A stretch of DNA of 64,000 bases. Source: Gemmatimonadota bacterium (lineage in GTDB: Bacteria > Gemmatimonadota > Gemmatimonadetes > Gemmatimonadales > Gemmatimonadaceae). Shown piece by piece: positions 1 to 9,003 of the stretch. The notes beneath the pieces are model-generated. The model made no database searches. It worked only from the letters and a program-made list of their open reading frames with translations, and had not been told where the DNA came from. The translations under genes were made by a program, and so were the position numbers. The stretch covers positions 248,001 to 312,000 of the forward strand of contig JAPLKS010000007.1 of NCBI GenBank assembly GCA_026387915.1, in the 5' to 3' direction. Numbering within the stretch: the first letter of the stretch is position 1; every line of letters begins with the position of its first letter.

Positions 1-1490
1 CCGGCAAAACCAAAGGGCAGCGTACCGCCGCGACGGCGCAGGTCCTTGGCGAGCAAACGGAAACCGTCCATCCAGTAGTGACCGCCACCCACGGGGTGCC
101 CGTGGTCCGGATTCCAGCAGACCAAGCTGAGGACGGCTTGGTCCATATAGATGCCGTCGAGTCCGTACTGATGCATCACCGTGTCGGCGATGCCGGCGTA
201 CTTGTCGCGCCAGAACGAGGTGGAAATGTCCATAGTCGCGCACGGCTGCGGATCAAACACATTGTAGACCTCGGTGCGCACTTTCCCGTCGCGCTCACGC
301 ACCGCCCAGCGTTCGGCGTTCTCGCTTTTCCAACTCGGCGTGGGGAGACACCAGAGCCGCTGATTCATATAAACAATCGAATGCAAACCCTTCTGCTTAG
401 CCGCGCGCACGGCCTTCGTGAATGGCTCCGCGCCTTCGCGCGGCGGCAGGTAGTCGGGGAAGCTCGTGTCGTAGGGGCCGTTGTGCCACCAATGCCAGAA
501 CACACTCACCGGCAGCTTGGCGTCGTTCTGTAGAAGGGCCGCGGGGGCGAGCACGGCGTCCGAGCGGCCGCGATTCCATTCCCAGATTCCGGTTTCACGC
601 ACCCACGCGGGGGTACGGCGTGTGGCGAGACGGCTCTCACGTGCCCAGTACTGTTTGGTGCCCCACGCGCGATATCGTTCTGCGGCGTTGAGCCAGTCGC
701 CGTCGATGGCACCTACCAGCGCGTCATAGCTGGTGGCGTAGCTATCGTCGTGCCCAGGGTTCGACGGTAGATGTGTCATCTCAAAGCCCGCCGAACCACC
801 GGGCTCTCCCCAGAGCGCGAACGACTTGCGGTACGCGAGCGTGTCGTTCGCCGCAAAGTACAGCCCACCGGTTGGCGGCGCGGTGAGCGAAATCTCCTGC
901 AGTGAAAGCGCGCCTGGGTAGACCCACTCGATGCGACGTCCCGCAGGCCCAGAACCGGCCAACAACTTTCGCGGATCGCGCGCCATCTGCCCCATCCACT
1001 GCGGCACCACGAGTTGCTCGTGTTCGCCGAGTTTCGCGATGCCCGAGATCCGCGGAAAATGCACGACTTCCACGGGCAGTGCGCGCGTCCCCTCTACGCG
1101 AATGCGCCACGCGGATGTGCTGTCGGCGCGGAGTTGCACCGTGGCAATCACACGCAACGTTGCCGAGCGCGCGAACTGGTCCCAGGTCAGCTCAAGTCCG
1201 CGACTCCCGCTGAGGCGGCGCCACGAAAACCGTCCTGCCTGCGCGGCAGTGACCGGCGCGGCATCTGCAATGTCGAGCGACCAGAGCCCCGTCACGTCGC
1301 GGTCGCCACCGGCGAGCTGCCGCTGGTGCGAATCGGTAAGCGACTGCACATGCCCGTCGGTCGCCGAGAGCGCGAGTCGCAATCCTGGCGAGTCGAGCGC
1401 GGGGGCGCCCTGCTGCGCCGCCGCAGTGGACAGCGCGCCGACCATCAGCGCAACGATGGCGCGCGTGAGTACCCCCGCGCGCGCCCTCAC
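1..1490 (-). CDS. DUF6259-type secreted glycoside-hydrolase-like protein (3' end cut by window)
   Basis: The visible part is 496 residues and continues past the left edge. The GTG start at 1490 overlaps the TGA of the upstream NamZ gene by four bases (GTGA), and this start gives a full Sec signal peptide with predicted cleavage after Ala25 (TAAA|QQG). The nearest ATG, at 1445, would cut the signal peptide in half. The mature protein has a beta-rich N-terminal part and then a barrel-like region with aromatic-rich strands such as VFWHWWHNGPYD, SIVYMNQRLWC and GIYMDQ followed by GHPVGGGHYW, which resembles DUF6259 and related glycosidase-like families. Translational coupling to a muramidase suggests a role in extracytoplasmic glycan breakdown. 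Substrate and activity are unknown, and the family call rests on motif recall only. Confidence 0.7.
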   Translation of the reverse strand, partial: MRARAGVLTRAIVALMVGALSTAAAQQGAPALDSPGLRLALSATDGHVQSLTDSHQRQLAGGDRDVTGLWSLDIADAAPVTAAQAGRFSWRRLSGSRGLELTWDQFARSATLRVIATVQLRADSTSAWRIRVEGTRALPVEVVHFPRISGIAKLGEHEQLVVPQWMGQMARDPRKLLAGSGPAGRRIEWVYPGALSLQEISLTAPPTGGLYFAANDTLAYRKSFALWGEPGGSAGFEMTHLPSNPGHDDSYATSYDALVGAIDGDWLNAAERYRAWGTKQYWARESRLATRRTPAWVRETGIWEWNRGRSDAVLAPAALLQNDAKLPVSVFWHWWHNGPYDTSFPDYLPPREGAEPFTKAVRAAKQKGLHSIVYMNQRLWCLPTPSWKSENAERWAVRERDGKVRTEVYNVFDPQPCATMDISTSFWRDKYAGIADTVMHQYGLDGIYMDQAVLSLVCWNPDHGHPVGGGHYWMDGFRLLAKDLRRRGGTLPFGFA

Positions 1491-2707
1491 TTGTAGATCA
1501 GGTATGGTTTGATTTTCTGTGCGAACAGTTTTTCATCAGCCGCCCAGCGTACGAGCAATGCGTCCACCGTGCCTTGATCGACGGCCATGCGGAGCTGGTC
1601 GGTGCCGCCGAGGCGATCAATGGACTTCTCGCGCCAGGTAAAATCCGCCTTGTGTCGTGCCTGAATCGCCGCGAGCATGCGGATGCCGAGTTCCACGGGG
1701 CGCACGACGTTACGGTCGGTGACGCGCACCTTGATCATCGGAATGGTTTGCCCGCCAAACTTGTAGCCCGCTTCGATGGCACGTGACGTGGAATCGAAGT
1801 GGACGCCTGGCAGTTTGCGCGCATTGAGTTCCGCGGCAATCGCACCGGCATCCGTGAGCCAACTCGCGCCGATCAGCGTAAACGGGTCGTCGGTGCCACG
1901 CCCTTCAGTGGCACTCGTGCCCTCAAAGAGCACCGTGCCTGGGTAGAGCAACGAGGCGTCGAGCGTGCGCAAGTTCGGCGACGGGTTCACCCACGGGATT
2001 CCCGTTTCGTCAAACCACTGCGAGCGCCGATAGTTCTGCATCGGCACCACCATCACCTTGGCGTCGATGAGTTTTTCGCCCACGAGGTACTTGAGCAGTT
2101 CGCCCGGCGTGAGGCCGTAACGCAACGCCACGGGGTGCTGCCCAACGAGCGAGGCAAACTTGGGATCGAGAATATTCCCTTCCACGCGGTCCGCGCGAAT
2201 GGGGTCTGGGCGGTCGAGAATAATGATCGGCTTTTTTGCCGCCGCCGCCATGTTGGCGAGCGTCCACTGGAAGGTGTAGACGCGGGCGCCGACATCCTGA
2301 ATGTCGTAGAGCAGCACATCGACATCCTTCAGCATCTCTGGGGTCGGCACCGACACATCGCCGAAGAGCGAATAAATGGGAACACCAGTCGCCGAATCCA
2401 CCGTGGACGCGACCTTCTCCCCCGCCTTGGCCACACCACGCAGCCCGTGCTCCGGACCAAACAGCGCCGTGAGTTTCACGCCGGGAGCGCGGAAGAGCAG
2501 GTCGATGGTGCTTGTCCCCTTCCGATCACGTCCAGAATGATTGGTCAGGAGCCCAACCCGCTTGCCGCGGATGAGGTGCAGCGAGTCCTTGAGCAAAACC
2601 TCAATCCCCGGCACCACATTGCCCGTGGGCTGGCGGGCCCCCTGTGCGGGAGCGGCGCTGGGGAGGGTGGCAAGGAGCAGAATGAGAGCGGGGATGGTGC
2701 GTCGCAT
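1487..2707 (-). CDS. namZ: DUF1343 exo-beta-N-acetylmuramidase (NamZ/YbbC family)
   Basis: This 406-residue exported protein has a signal peptide ending APA|QG (Gln22 first). It carries the DUF1343 hallmarks in order: GIEVLL, LLTNHSGRDRKG, FGPEHGLRG, LYDIQDVGARVYTF, ILDRPDPI and a C-terminal region around WVNPSPNLR. Characterised members (NamZ, GH171) release N-acetylmuramic acid from the non-reducing end of peptidoglycan fragments. Length is typical for the family. It is the first gene of a two-gene unit with the DUF6259 protein, which begins inside its stop codon. Expected location is periplasm or cell surface. The family is clear; the exact substrate here is inferred. Confidence 0.9.
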   Translation of the reverse strand: MRRTIPALILLLATLPSAAPAQGARQPTGNVVPGIEVLLKDSLHLIRGKRVGLLTNHSGRDRKGTSTIDLLFRAPGVKLTALFGPEHGLRGVAKAGEKVASTVDSATGVPIYSLFGDVSVPTPEMLKDVDVLLYDIQDVGARVYTFQWTLANMAAAAKKPIIILDRPDPIRADRVEGNILDPKFASLVGQHPVALRYGLTPGELLKYLVGEKLIDAKVMVVPMQNYRRSQWFDETGIPWVNPSPNLRTLDASLLYPGTVLFEGTSATEGRGTDDPFTLIGASWLTDAGAIAAELNARKLPGVHFDSTSRAIEAGYKFGGQTIPMIKVRVTDRNVVRPVELGIRMLAAIQARHKADFTWREKSIDRLGGTDQLRMAVDQGTVDALLVRWAADEKLFAQKIKPYLIYK

Positions 2708-2933
2708 GATCGGCGTCCGTTGAGTCCGTGGGTACGGTGAGGGATCTTCAAAAACCGCTCTCGTATTGTATCACCCCCGTCCTCGCTGGGCTATCTTATT
2801 ATCAATTCCCCCTGAGCCCGAGACCGGCATGCCCATTACGCGAGCCAACCTCCATCTCTCCACCGGCGACAGTGAGCGCCGAGTCGGCGCGCGTCACCAG
2901 CCGCCGGGTGACCACGTCGAGAGAAATCCAGGG

Positions 2934-3863
2934 ATGCCGCTCGACCTCGACCTCGTGCTGGCGCAGCACGTCAATAAGAGCGCCGCCGAACGCCGGGCCT
3001 CCACCATTCCCACGCGCCGCACCGTAAAAAAACAGTGGCAGGCCGCGTGGCAGCTGCGCGCGATCACCCTCATTGACCTCACGACACTTTCCGGCGACGA
3101 CACACCCGGCAATGTCCGTCGGCTCTGCGCGAAAGCCATGCATCCGCTGCGCCCCGATCTCCTTAAAGCGCTCGGCGCCGAATCACTGAACGTGACAACC
3201 GGCGCCGTGTGCGTCTATCACGCGCTCGTGCCAACGGCGGTAGACGCACTCAAGGGGAGCAACATTCCGGTCGCCGCTGTGAGTACGGGCTTTCCTGCCG
3301 GTCTCTCACCGTTCTCCACGCGCCTCGCCGAAGTGCGCGAAAGCGTCGCGGCGGGCGCAAAGGAAATCGACATTGTCATCACCCGCGCGCATGTGCTCAC
3401 CGGTGACTGGAACGCGCTCTACGACGAAGTGCAACGATTCCGTGAAGCCTGCGGGCCCGCCCATATGAAAGCCATTCTCGCGACCGGCGATTTGGCCACG
3501 CTCACAAACGTGGCTCGCGCCTCGATGGTCGCCATGATGGCCGGAGCAGATTTCATTAAGACCAGCACCGGGAAAGAAGGAGTCAACGCGACCCTTCCCG
3601 TTTCGCTAGTGATGGTGCGCATGATTCGCGACTACTTCGAGCGCACGGGCTACGCGGTTGGCTACAAACCGGCGGGCGGCATTCGTACAGCGAAAAACGC
3701 ACTGGAATATTTGTATCTCATCAAAGAAGAACTCGGCGACCGCTGGCTCCGCCCCGACTTGTTTCGCTTTGGTGCGAGTGGGCTCCTCACCGACATCGAG
3801 CGCCAGCTCGAGCACTTTACCACCGGGCGCTATGCTGCGGCCCACCGCCAGCCGATGGTATGA
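2934..3863 (+). CDS. deoC: Deoxyribose-phosphate aldolase
   Basis: DeoC cleaves 2-deoxy-D-ribose 5-phosphate to acetaldehyde and glyceraldehyde 3-phosphate in the cytoplasm. The 309-residue product shows the TIM-barrel signatures ITLIDLTTLSGDDT, EIDIVI, the Schiff-base lysine in ADFIKTSTGK (Lys209) and the second active-site lysine in VGYKPAGGIRT. The start is uncertain: ATG at 2934 has a purine-rich GAGAG upstream, while ATG at 2829 would add 35 residues with no family similarity. The stop overlaps the ATG of the aldehyde dehydrogenase gene (ATGA). That pairing suggests the acetaldehyde product, or another aldehyde, is passed on for oxidation. Confidence 0.9.
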   Translation: MPLDLDLVLAQHVNKSAAERRASTIPTRRTVKKQWQAAWQLRAITLIDLTTLSGDDTPGNVRRLCAKAMHPLRPDLLKALGAESLNVTTGAVCVYHALVPTAVDALKGSNIPVAAVSTGFPAGLSPFSTRLAEVRESVAAGAKEIDIVITRAHVLTGDWNALYDEVQRFREACGPAHMKAILATGDLATLTNVARASMVAMMAGADFIKTSTGKEGVNATLPVSLVMVRMIRDYFERTGYAVGYKPAGGIRTAKNALEYLYLIKEELGDRWLRPDLFRFGASGLLTDIERQLEHFTTGRYAAAHRQPMV

Positions 3864-6259
3864 ACACACCTCCTTCCGTTTCCGACATTTTCGCGTCCAT
3901 GGACTACGGCCCATCGCCGGAGAGCGACAAGCCGGCACTCGCCTGGATTGCGGCGCACAACGCGACCTTCGGCCACTTCATCAACGGCGCGTGGACCAAA
4001 CCCAAGGCCACGTTCAACGTGCACAACCCTGCCACGGCAACGGTCATAGCCAAAGTGTCGCAGGGCTCTGCCGCTGACGTAGACGCCGCGGTGGCCGCCG
4101 CCCGCAAAGCGCTCCCCGGCTGGCGTGCGCTGAGCGGCCACGCGCGTGCACGGCACCTGTATGCGCTCGCTCGCGCCATGCAGCGCAACGCACGCCTCTT
4201 CGCCGTGTTAGAGACGCTCGACAACGGCAAGAGTATTCGCGAAACGCGCGACATTGATATTCCGCTCGTTGCGAGGCATTTCTACCACCACGCAGGTTGG
4301 GCACAACTGCTCGAGACCGAATTCCCCGGACACACGGGCGCTGGCGTGGTGGGGCAGATCATTCCGTGGAATTTTCCGTTGCTGATGCTAGCGTGGAAAG
4401 TTGCCCCAGCTCTCGCGGCAGGATGCACCATCGTATTGAAGCCGGCAGAGTTCACACCGCTCACGGCGCTCGCATTTGCGGAGATCGCCGCCGAGGCGGG
4501 GCTGCCCGCTGGTGTACTCAACATCCTCACCGGCGACGGTGCCACCGGCGCAGCGCTTGTGGACCACAAAGGAGTGGACAAACTCGCCTTCACCGGCAGC
4601 ACCGACGTCGGTCGCATCATTCGGAAGGCCACCGCGGGGAGCGGCAAAAAACTTTCGCTCGAACTCGGCGGCAAAAGTCCGTTCATTGTTTTTGAGGATG
4701 CCGATCTCGACAGCGTGGTCGAAGGCGTGGTGGACGCCATCTGGTTCAATCAAGGCCAGGTCTGCTGCGCGGGTTCGCGCTTGTTGATGCAAGAAGGGAT
4801 CGCCGAGCGCCTCGTGGAAAAGCTGCGTGCGCGCATGGAGAAACTCCGCGTCGGTTCTCCGCTCGACAAAGCCGTGGATATGGGTGCGATTGTCGCACCG
4901 GTGCAGCTCGAACGCATTGCCGCGCTCGTTGAGCAGGGGAAGCAAGAAGGCTCCGAGTGCTGGCAGCCGAGCTGGGCGGTGCCGGAAAAAGGCTCGTTCT
5001 TTCCGCCAACGCTGTTCACGAACGTCGCTCCAAGCGCGACGATTGCGCAGGTGGAGATCTTCGGCCCCGTACTCGTGTCAATGACCTTCCGCACGCCCGA
5101 CGAAGCGGTCGCACTGGCCAACAATACGCCCTTCGGACTCGCGGCGAGTGTGTGGAGCGACAATATCAATCTCGCACTCGATATCGCCCCAAAAATCAAA
5201 GCGGGCGTGGTGTGGGTGAACTGCACCAATCTCTTTGATGCGGCCGCTGGCTTTGGTGGCTATCGCGAATCAGGGTACGGACGCGAAGGTGGGCGCGAGG
5301 GGATGTGGGAGTATCTCAAGCCGTCAGCACCGCTGCGCGCTCCGGCAAAGGCTGCCGCAGCGAAAACCAAAGGCAAGGCAGTCGTCGCGGCCAAGAGCCG
5401 AGTTGTAACAGACGTCTCCGTGGGAGTCGACCGCACTTCCAAGCTGTTCATCGGCGGCAAACAAGCGCGCCCTGATTCCGGCTATTCGCTACCCGTCAAA
5501 GGATTCAACGGCGCAGTGATCGGCGAAGTGGGCGAAGGGAGCCGAAAGGATATTCGGAACGCTGTTGAAGCGGCGCGTGGCGCAGCTGGCTCGTGGGCAC
5601 GCGCCTCAGGGCACAACCGCGCACAGATTCTCTACTACATCGCCGAAAATCTCTCGGCGCGCGCCGCCGAGTTTGGCACGCGTATTCGCGCGATGACGGG
5701 TGGCGACGGCGCCGCTGAGGTGGAGGCGAGCATTCGTCGCCTCTTCACCTACGCTGCGTGGGCCGACAAGTGGGACGGCCAGGTGCACCAAACGCCAATC
5801 CGCGGCGTCACGCTGGCCATGAACGAACCGCTCGGCGTCGTTGGCATTGCCGCGCCGGCCGTGTCACCGTTGCTCGGTTGGCTCTCGTACGTCGCACCGG
5901 CGATTGCCTGCGGCAACACGGTGGTCACCGTGCCGAGCGAGTCGCATCCGTTGGCCGTCACCGATTTCTATCAGGTGCTCGAGACGAGCGATGTCCCGGC
6001 TGGCGTGGTGAACATCGTCACCGGGCGCACCGACGAACTCGCCAAGACGCTCGCCGAACACGACGATGTGGACGCCATCTGGTTCAGCGGCAGTCGCGCT
6101 GGCGTCACCGCCTGCGAACTCGCCAGCATCGGCAACATGAAGCAGACGTGGTGCGAGTGGACGCCTCGCGACTGGGCCGACGTGGCCCAGGGCGAGGGTC
6201 GGGCATTCCTGCGTCACGCGACGCAGGTGAAGAACATATGGATTCCCTACGGGGAGTAG
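3860..6259 (+). CDS. Two-domain aldehyde dehydrogenase, ALDH16-like
   Basis: This 799-residue protein has a complete N-terminal aldehyde dehydrogenase domain (about 1-500) with IIPWNFP, general base Glu268 in LELGGKSP and nucleophile Cys302 in GQVCCAGSR. An Ala/Lys-rich linker (about 495-515) leads to a second ALDH-like domain (about 520-799). The second domain keeps the NAD-binding-like half (NEPLGVVGIAAPA, ACGNTVV, PAGVVNIVTG) but ends before any equivalent of the catalytic cysteine loop. That layout and length match the ALDH16 family, in which the second domain is non-catalytic; bacterial members keep an active first domain. Coupling to deoC by a four-base overlap suggests aldehyde oxidation in deoxynucleoside breakdown. 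It oxidises aldehydes with NAD(P)+; the substrate is not known from sequence. Confidence 0.88.
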   Translation: MNTPPSVSDIFASMDYGPSPESDKPALAWIAAHNATFGHFINGAWTKPKATFNVHNPATATVIAKVSQGSAADVDAAVAAARKALPGWRALSGHARARHLYALARAMQRNARLFAVLETLDNGKSIRETRDIDIPLVARHFYHHAGWAQLLETEFPGHTGAGVVGQIIPWNFPLLMLAWKVAPALAAGCTIVLKPAEFTPLTALAFAEIAAEAGLPAGVLNILTGDGATGAALVDHKGVDKLAFTGSTDVGRIIRKATAGSGKKLSLELGGKSPFIVFEDADLDSVVEGVVDAIWFNQGQVCCAGSRLLMQEGIAERLVEKLRARMEKLRVGSPLDKAVDMGAIVAPVQLERIAALVEQGKQEGSECWQPSWAVPEKGSFFPPTLFTNVAPSATIAQVEIFGPVLVSMTFRTPDEAVALANNTPFGLAASVWSDNINLALDIAPKIKAGVVWVNCTNLFDAAAGFGGYRESGYGREGGREGMWEYLKPSAPLRAPAKAAAAKTKGKAVVAAKSRVVTDVSVGVDRTSKLFIGGKQARPDSGYSLPVKGFNGAVIGEVGEGSRKDIRNAVEAARGAAGSWARASGHNRAQILYYIAENLSARAAEFGTRIRAMTGGDGAAEVEASIRRLFTYAAWADKWDGQVHQTPIRGVTLAMNEPLGVVGIAAPAVSPLLGWLSYVAPAIACGNTVVTVPSESHPLAVTDFYQVLETSDVPAGVVNIVTGRTDELAKTLAEHDDVDAIWFSGSRAGVTACELASIGNMKQTWCEWTPRDWADVAQGEGRAFLRHATQVKNIWIPYGE

Positions 6260-7300
6260 CTACGGTTTCCAAATTCTCGAACGAAGCCCCGACACGGGAA
6301 TACGGAACGGATACTGCGCGCTTCCGGTCGTGGAAATCGCGCTGAACGGGTGATCTTTATCGATTTTCACTTCGACGGTTTCTGAAAATACCAGGAAGCC
6401 GTCAGCAATCACCGGCCCGTAATTCCAAATAATTCGGGCCGCAGCGTCCGGATAGCCCTGCTTGTGGTAGTACTCCTCGTTCCACTTCGCATGCGCCTGC
6501 TCCCCCGCCACCCAATCGGCGAGCAGGGCTTTGTCGGCGTCGCTCATTGGCACCTGCCGCACTTCCTGCCCGAAACGCTCAATCTGCATGGCCTTTTTCT
6601 GGCGCGCCCACGCGTCGGTAATCAGCGAGTCTTTGTGGTCAGCAATCCACTCGCGCTGCCAGCGCGCTTCGAGCCGCTGGGCCCAGTACGCGTCGATGCT
6701 CTTGTACAACGCATCGCCGGTGGACGTGCCGTCCACGATCTCTTTGGTGATGCCGCGTTTCCGTAGCATCTCCTCGAACATGCGCTGGCGCACGGCGAAG
6801 GTTGACCCCGCCCCCTGCGTTGCCCGCTGAAACGCCAACCCCGCCTCCCCTTTATCGAAGGCGTTGGTGCCGCGCGTCTTTTTGTAGAGGCGATAGGTAT
6901 TCTCGTCCATCGCCGGCAGCACCACGTAATCGCGGGTGATTTCGAGCGTACTCTTGTACAGCGACACAGCGCCGAGCGCCGTGCCCGCGACCGTTTTGTC
7001 GAGGAGCTTGTCGGCCACCTTTCCGAGCGCCCAATCCACAGCAGCCTGATAGGCTTCGTCATCGCGCGCTTCGGCGGCGAGGGTGTAGAGCTTCACCACC
7101 GTGAGTGCATCAGCGGCAGTCTTGAGAGCGGCCGGAGAATCACCCAGCGCGAGTCCCACGGCGTCCTTGGTCATGCCGGTGCCAGTGGCGATCAAGCGCA
7201 TCACGGAATCGCGCGAAAGTTTTGATGGGTCCTGCGCGTAGAGTGGCGCGGCTAAGAGGTACAGCGCCAGTACGGCGAGCAGCCGGAAACGAGCAGTCAT
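6260..7300 (-). CDS. Secreted protein of unknown function
   Basis: The 346-residue product begins at ATG 7300, which places a hydrophobic signal peptide at the N-terminus with cleavage LYA|QD (Gln23 first). An upstream in-frame ATG would add 17 residues with no signal character. The mature protein is mostly helical and charged, with many Trp residues (AYWAQRLEARWQREWI, WAGEQ-like segment, IIWNYGP), and a C-terminal part rich in beta-forming residues. I do not recognise the family. Its stop codon begins on the base directly after the stop of the convergent ALDH16 gene, so the two coding regions abut with no gap. It lies downstream of tryptophanase on the same strand across a 149-base spacer. 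Confidence 0.75.
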   Translation of the reverse strand: MTARFRLLAVLALYLLAAPLYAQDPSKLSRDSVMRLIATGTGMTKDAVGLALGDSPAALKTAADALTVVKLYTLAAEARDDEAYQAAVDWALGKVADKLLDKTVAGTALGAVSLYKSTLEITRDYVVLPAMDENTYRLYKKTRGTNAFDKGEAGLAFQRATQGAGSTFAVRQRMFEEMLRKRGITKEIVDGTSTGDALYKSIDAYWAQRLEARWQREWIADHKDSLITDAWARQKKAMQIERFGQEVRQVPMSDADKALLADWVAGEQAHAKWNEEYYHKQGYPDAAARIIWNYGPVIADGFLVFSETVEVKIDKDHPFSAISTTGSAQYPFRIPVSGLRSRIWKP

Positions 7301-7449
7301 AAACAGCCTCGCGTGAGGAGCGTTCAGGGGGGAGACTCTGGCTCCCTCCATACTGGCCCACCGTCGGCCACCGCGCAGTCAGAGGCTTCCTGACACAGCA
7401 CCCCTCACGCGGTTACGACGCGCACAGTTCCTCACGCGCGGATGTCGCG

Positions 7450-8841
7450 TTATACCGCGAGGACGCTCTCCGCCACCGGCGCAAACTTGGCCGTAAAGTG
7501 CCGCAGTGCCGACGGCTGCTGCACGATCTTCACGCCGCGAATGTTGTGCTTCACCGAGTGCAGATAGATCAGCACCTCGCACACATAGTCCATATGGCTC
7601 TGCGTGTACACACGCCGCGGGAATGCCAATCGCACAAGCTCGAGCTCCGAGAACTTCTCCGTGGCATCCGGCTGCTTGCCGAACATCACCGATCCAATCT
7701 CACAGGCGCGGATGCCACCCACCGTGTAGAGCGCCACGCTCAGCGCCCAACCCGGATACTCACTTTGCGGAATGTGACTGAGCCAGCTCTTGGCGTCGAG
7801 GTAGAGCGCATGCCCACCAGCGGGTCGCACCGTGGGAATGCCAGCCGCCGTCATCCGCTCCGACAAATACTCAACCGTACGAATGCGATACCGGAGATAG
7901 TCTTCGCTCAGCGCCTCACGGAGCCCCACGGCAATCGCCTCGAGGTCGTACCCCGCCAGTCCGCCGTACGTGGGGAATCCTTCTGTGAGAATCAACGAGT
8001 TGCGGCACCGCTCGGCGAGCGCATCATCGTTCACGGCCAAAAAACCACCGATGTTCGCCATGCCGTCCTTCTTGGCGCTCATCGTGCAACCATCGGCCAA
8101 ACGAAACATCTCCTGCGCAATCTGCATGGGCGTTTTGTCTTCGTAGCCGGGCTCACGCATCTTGATGAACATGGCGTTCTCGGCAAAACGGCAGGCGTCA
8201 ATGATAAACGGCACGCCGAACTGTTTGCACAGCTCGCTCACGCCGCGCACGTTCGCCATGCTCACCGGCTGTCCGCCTTCGGAGTTGTTGGTGACGGTGC
8301 ACATCACCATCGGAATCTGTCCGCGCTTTTCGCGGAGCGTCCGCTCCAGTGCGGCGAGATCCATGTTTCCCTTGAACGGATGCAACGTGGCCGGCTGGTG
8401 CCCCTCAGCAATCGGCAGATTCAGCGCCACGCCGCGGCGGGCTTCGATGTTCGCTCGCGTAGTGTCGAAGTGCGTGTTGTTGGGCACAATCACGCCCTCA
8501 TCCACCATCGCCTGACTCAAAATGTGTTCAGCGGCGCGTCCTTGGTGCGTGGGGATCACATGCTTGAATCCTGTGATCTCGTGCACCGTCTGCTCAAAGG
8601 CAAAGAACGATCGCGCGCCGGCGTACGACTCATCGCCGCGCATCATCCCCGCCCACTGGTAGATGCTCATCGCACCCGTGCCACTGTCGGTGAGCAAGTC
8701 GATCAGCACATCCTCTGCGCGGATCTGAAAGGGATTGTAGTGCGCCACGCGAATCGCGTGCTCGCGTTCCGCCCGGCTCGTCTGCCGAATGGGCTCGACC
8801 GTCTTTATCCGGAACGGTTCGATGATTGTTTTGAATTCCAT
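7450..8841 (-). CDS. tnaA: Tryptophanase (beta-eliminating PLP lyase)
   Basis: The 463-residue protein is a fold-type I PLP enzyme of the tryptophanase / tyrosine phenol-lyase family. It shows THQGRAAE, TNNSEGGQPVSM, DACRFAENA and the PLP-lysine segment MSAKKDGM (Lys257-Lys258, the second being the usual Schiff-base residue). The C-terminal segment reads RACEIGS, as in tryptophanases, where tyrosine phenol-lyases carry an Arg that binds the phenol ring (MERG-type). I therefore prefer tryptophanase: L-tryptophan to indole, pyruvate and ammonia. The last 30 residues (HNIRGVKIV onward) resemble both subfamilies. Start ATG 8841 matches the family N-terminus. No tnaC-like leader or permease lies upstream; the neighbour is a divergent fucosidase gene. 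Confidence 0.82.
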   Translation of the reverse strand: MEFKTIIEPFRIKTVEPIRQTSRAEREHAIRVAHYNPFQIRAEDVLIDLLTDSGTGAMSIYQWAGMMRGDESYAGARSFFAFEQTVHEITGFKHVIPTHQGRAAEHILSQAMVDEGVIVPNNTHFDTTRANIEARRGVALNLPIAEGHQPATLHPFKGNMDLAALERTLREKRGQIPMVMCTVTNNSEGGQPVSMANVRGVSELCKQFGVPFIIDACRFAENAMFIKMREPGYEDKTPMQIAQEMFRLADGCTMSAKKDGMANIGGFLAVNDDALAERCRNSLILTEGFPTYGGLAGYDLEAIAVGLREALSEDYLRYRIRTVEYLSERMTAAGIPTVRPAGGHALYLDAKSWLSHIPQSEYPGWALSVALYTVGGIRACEIGSVMFGKQPDATEKFSELELVRLAFPRRVYTQSHMDYVCEVLIYLHSVKHNIRGVKIVQQPSALRHFTAKFAPVAESVLAV

Positions 8842-9003
8842 ATGGCGAATATACCGCCACCCCCCAAACAATACAGTCGGCTAAATCCGCCTTCTGCGTC
8901 AGCTTACGCCGGAGGCTGAAATGGCGGATATTCGGGACATAGCTGGCGACCCACGTGGGTGCGCTGCGAAGGCGCCACTACCGGCCTGAGGCGACAAGAA
9001 CCG

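Noticed and set aside
7450-8841. Tyrosine phenol-lyase as the identity of the PLP lyase
   Set aside because: The segment that carries the phenol-binding Arg in that enzyme reads CEIGS here, as in tryptophanases. The shared C-terminal resemblance is not decisive.
7498-8919. A 473-codon plus-strand frame opposite tnaA
   Set aside because: It mirrors the tryptophanase gene almost exactly and has no recognisable motif or ribosome-binding site.
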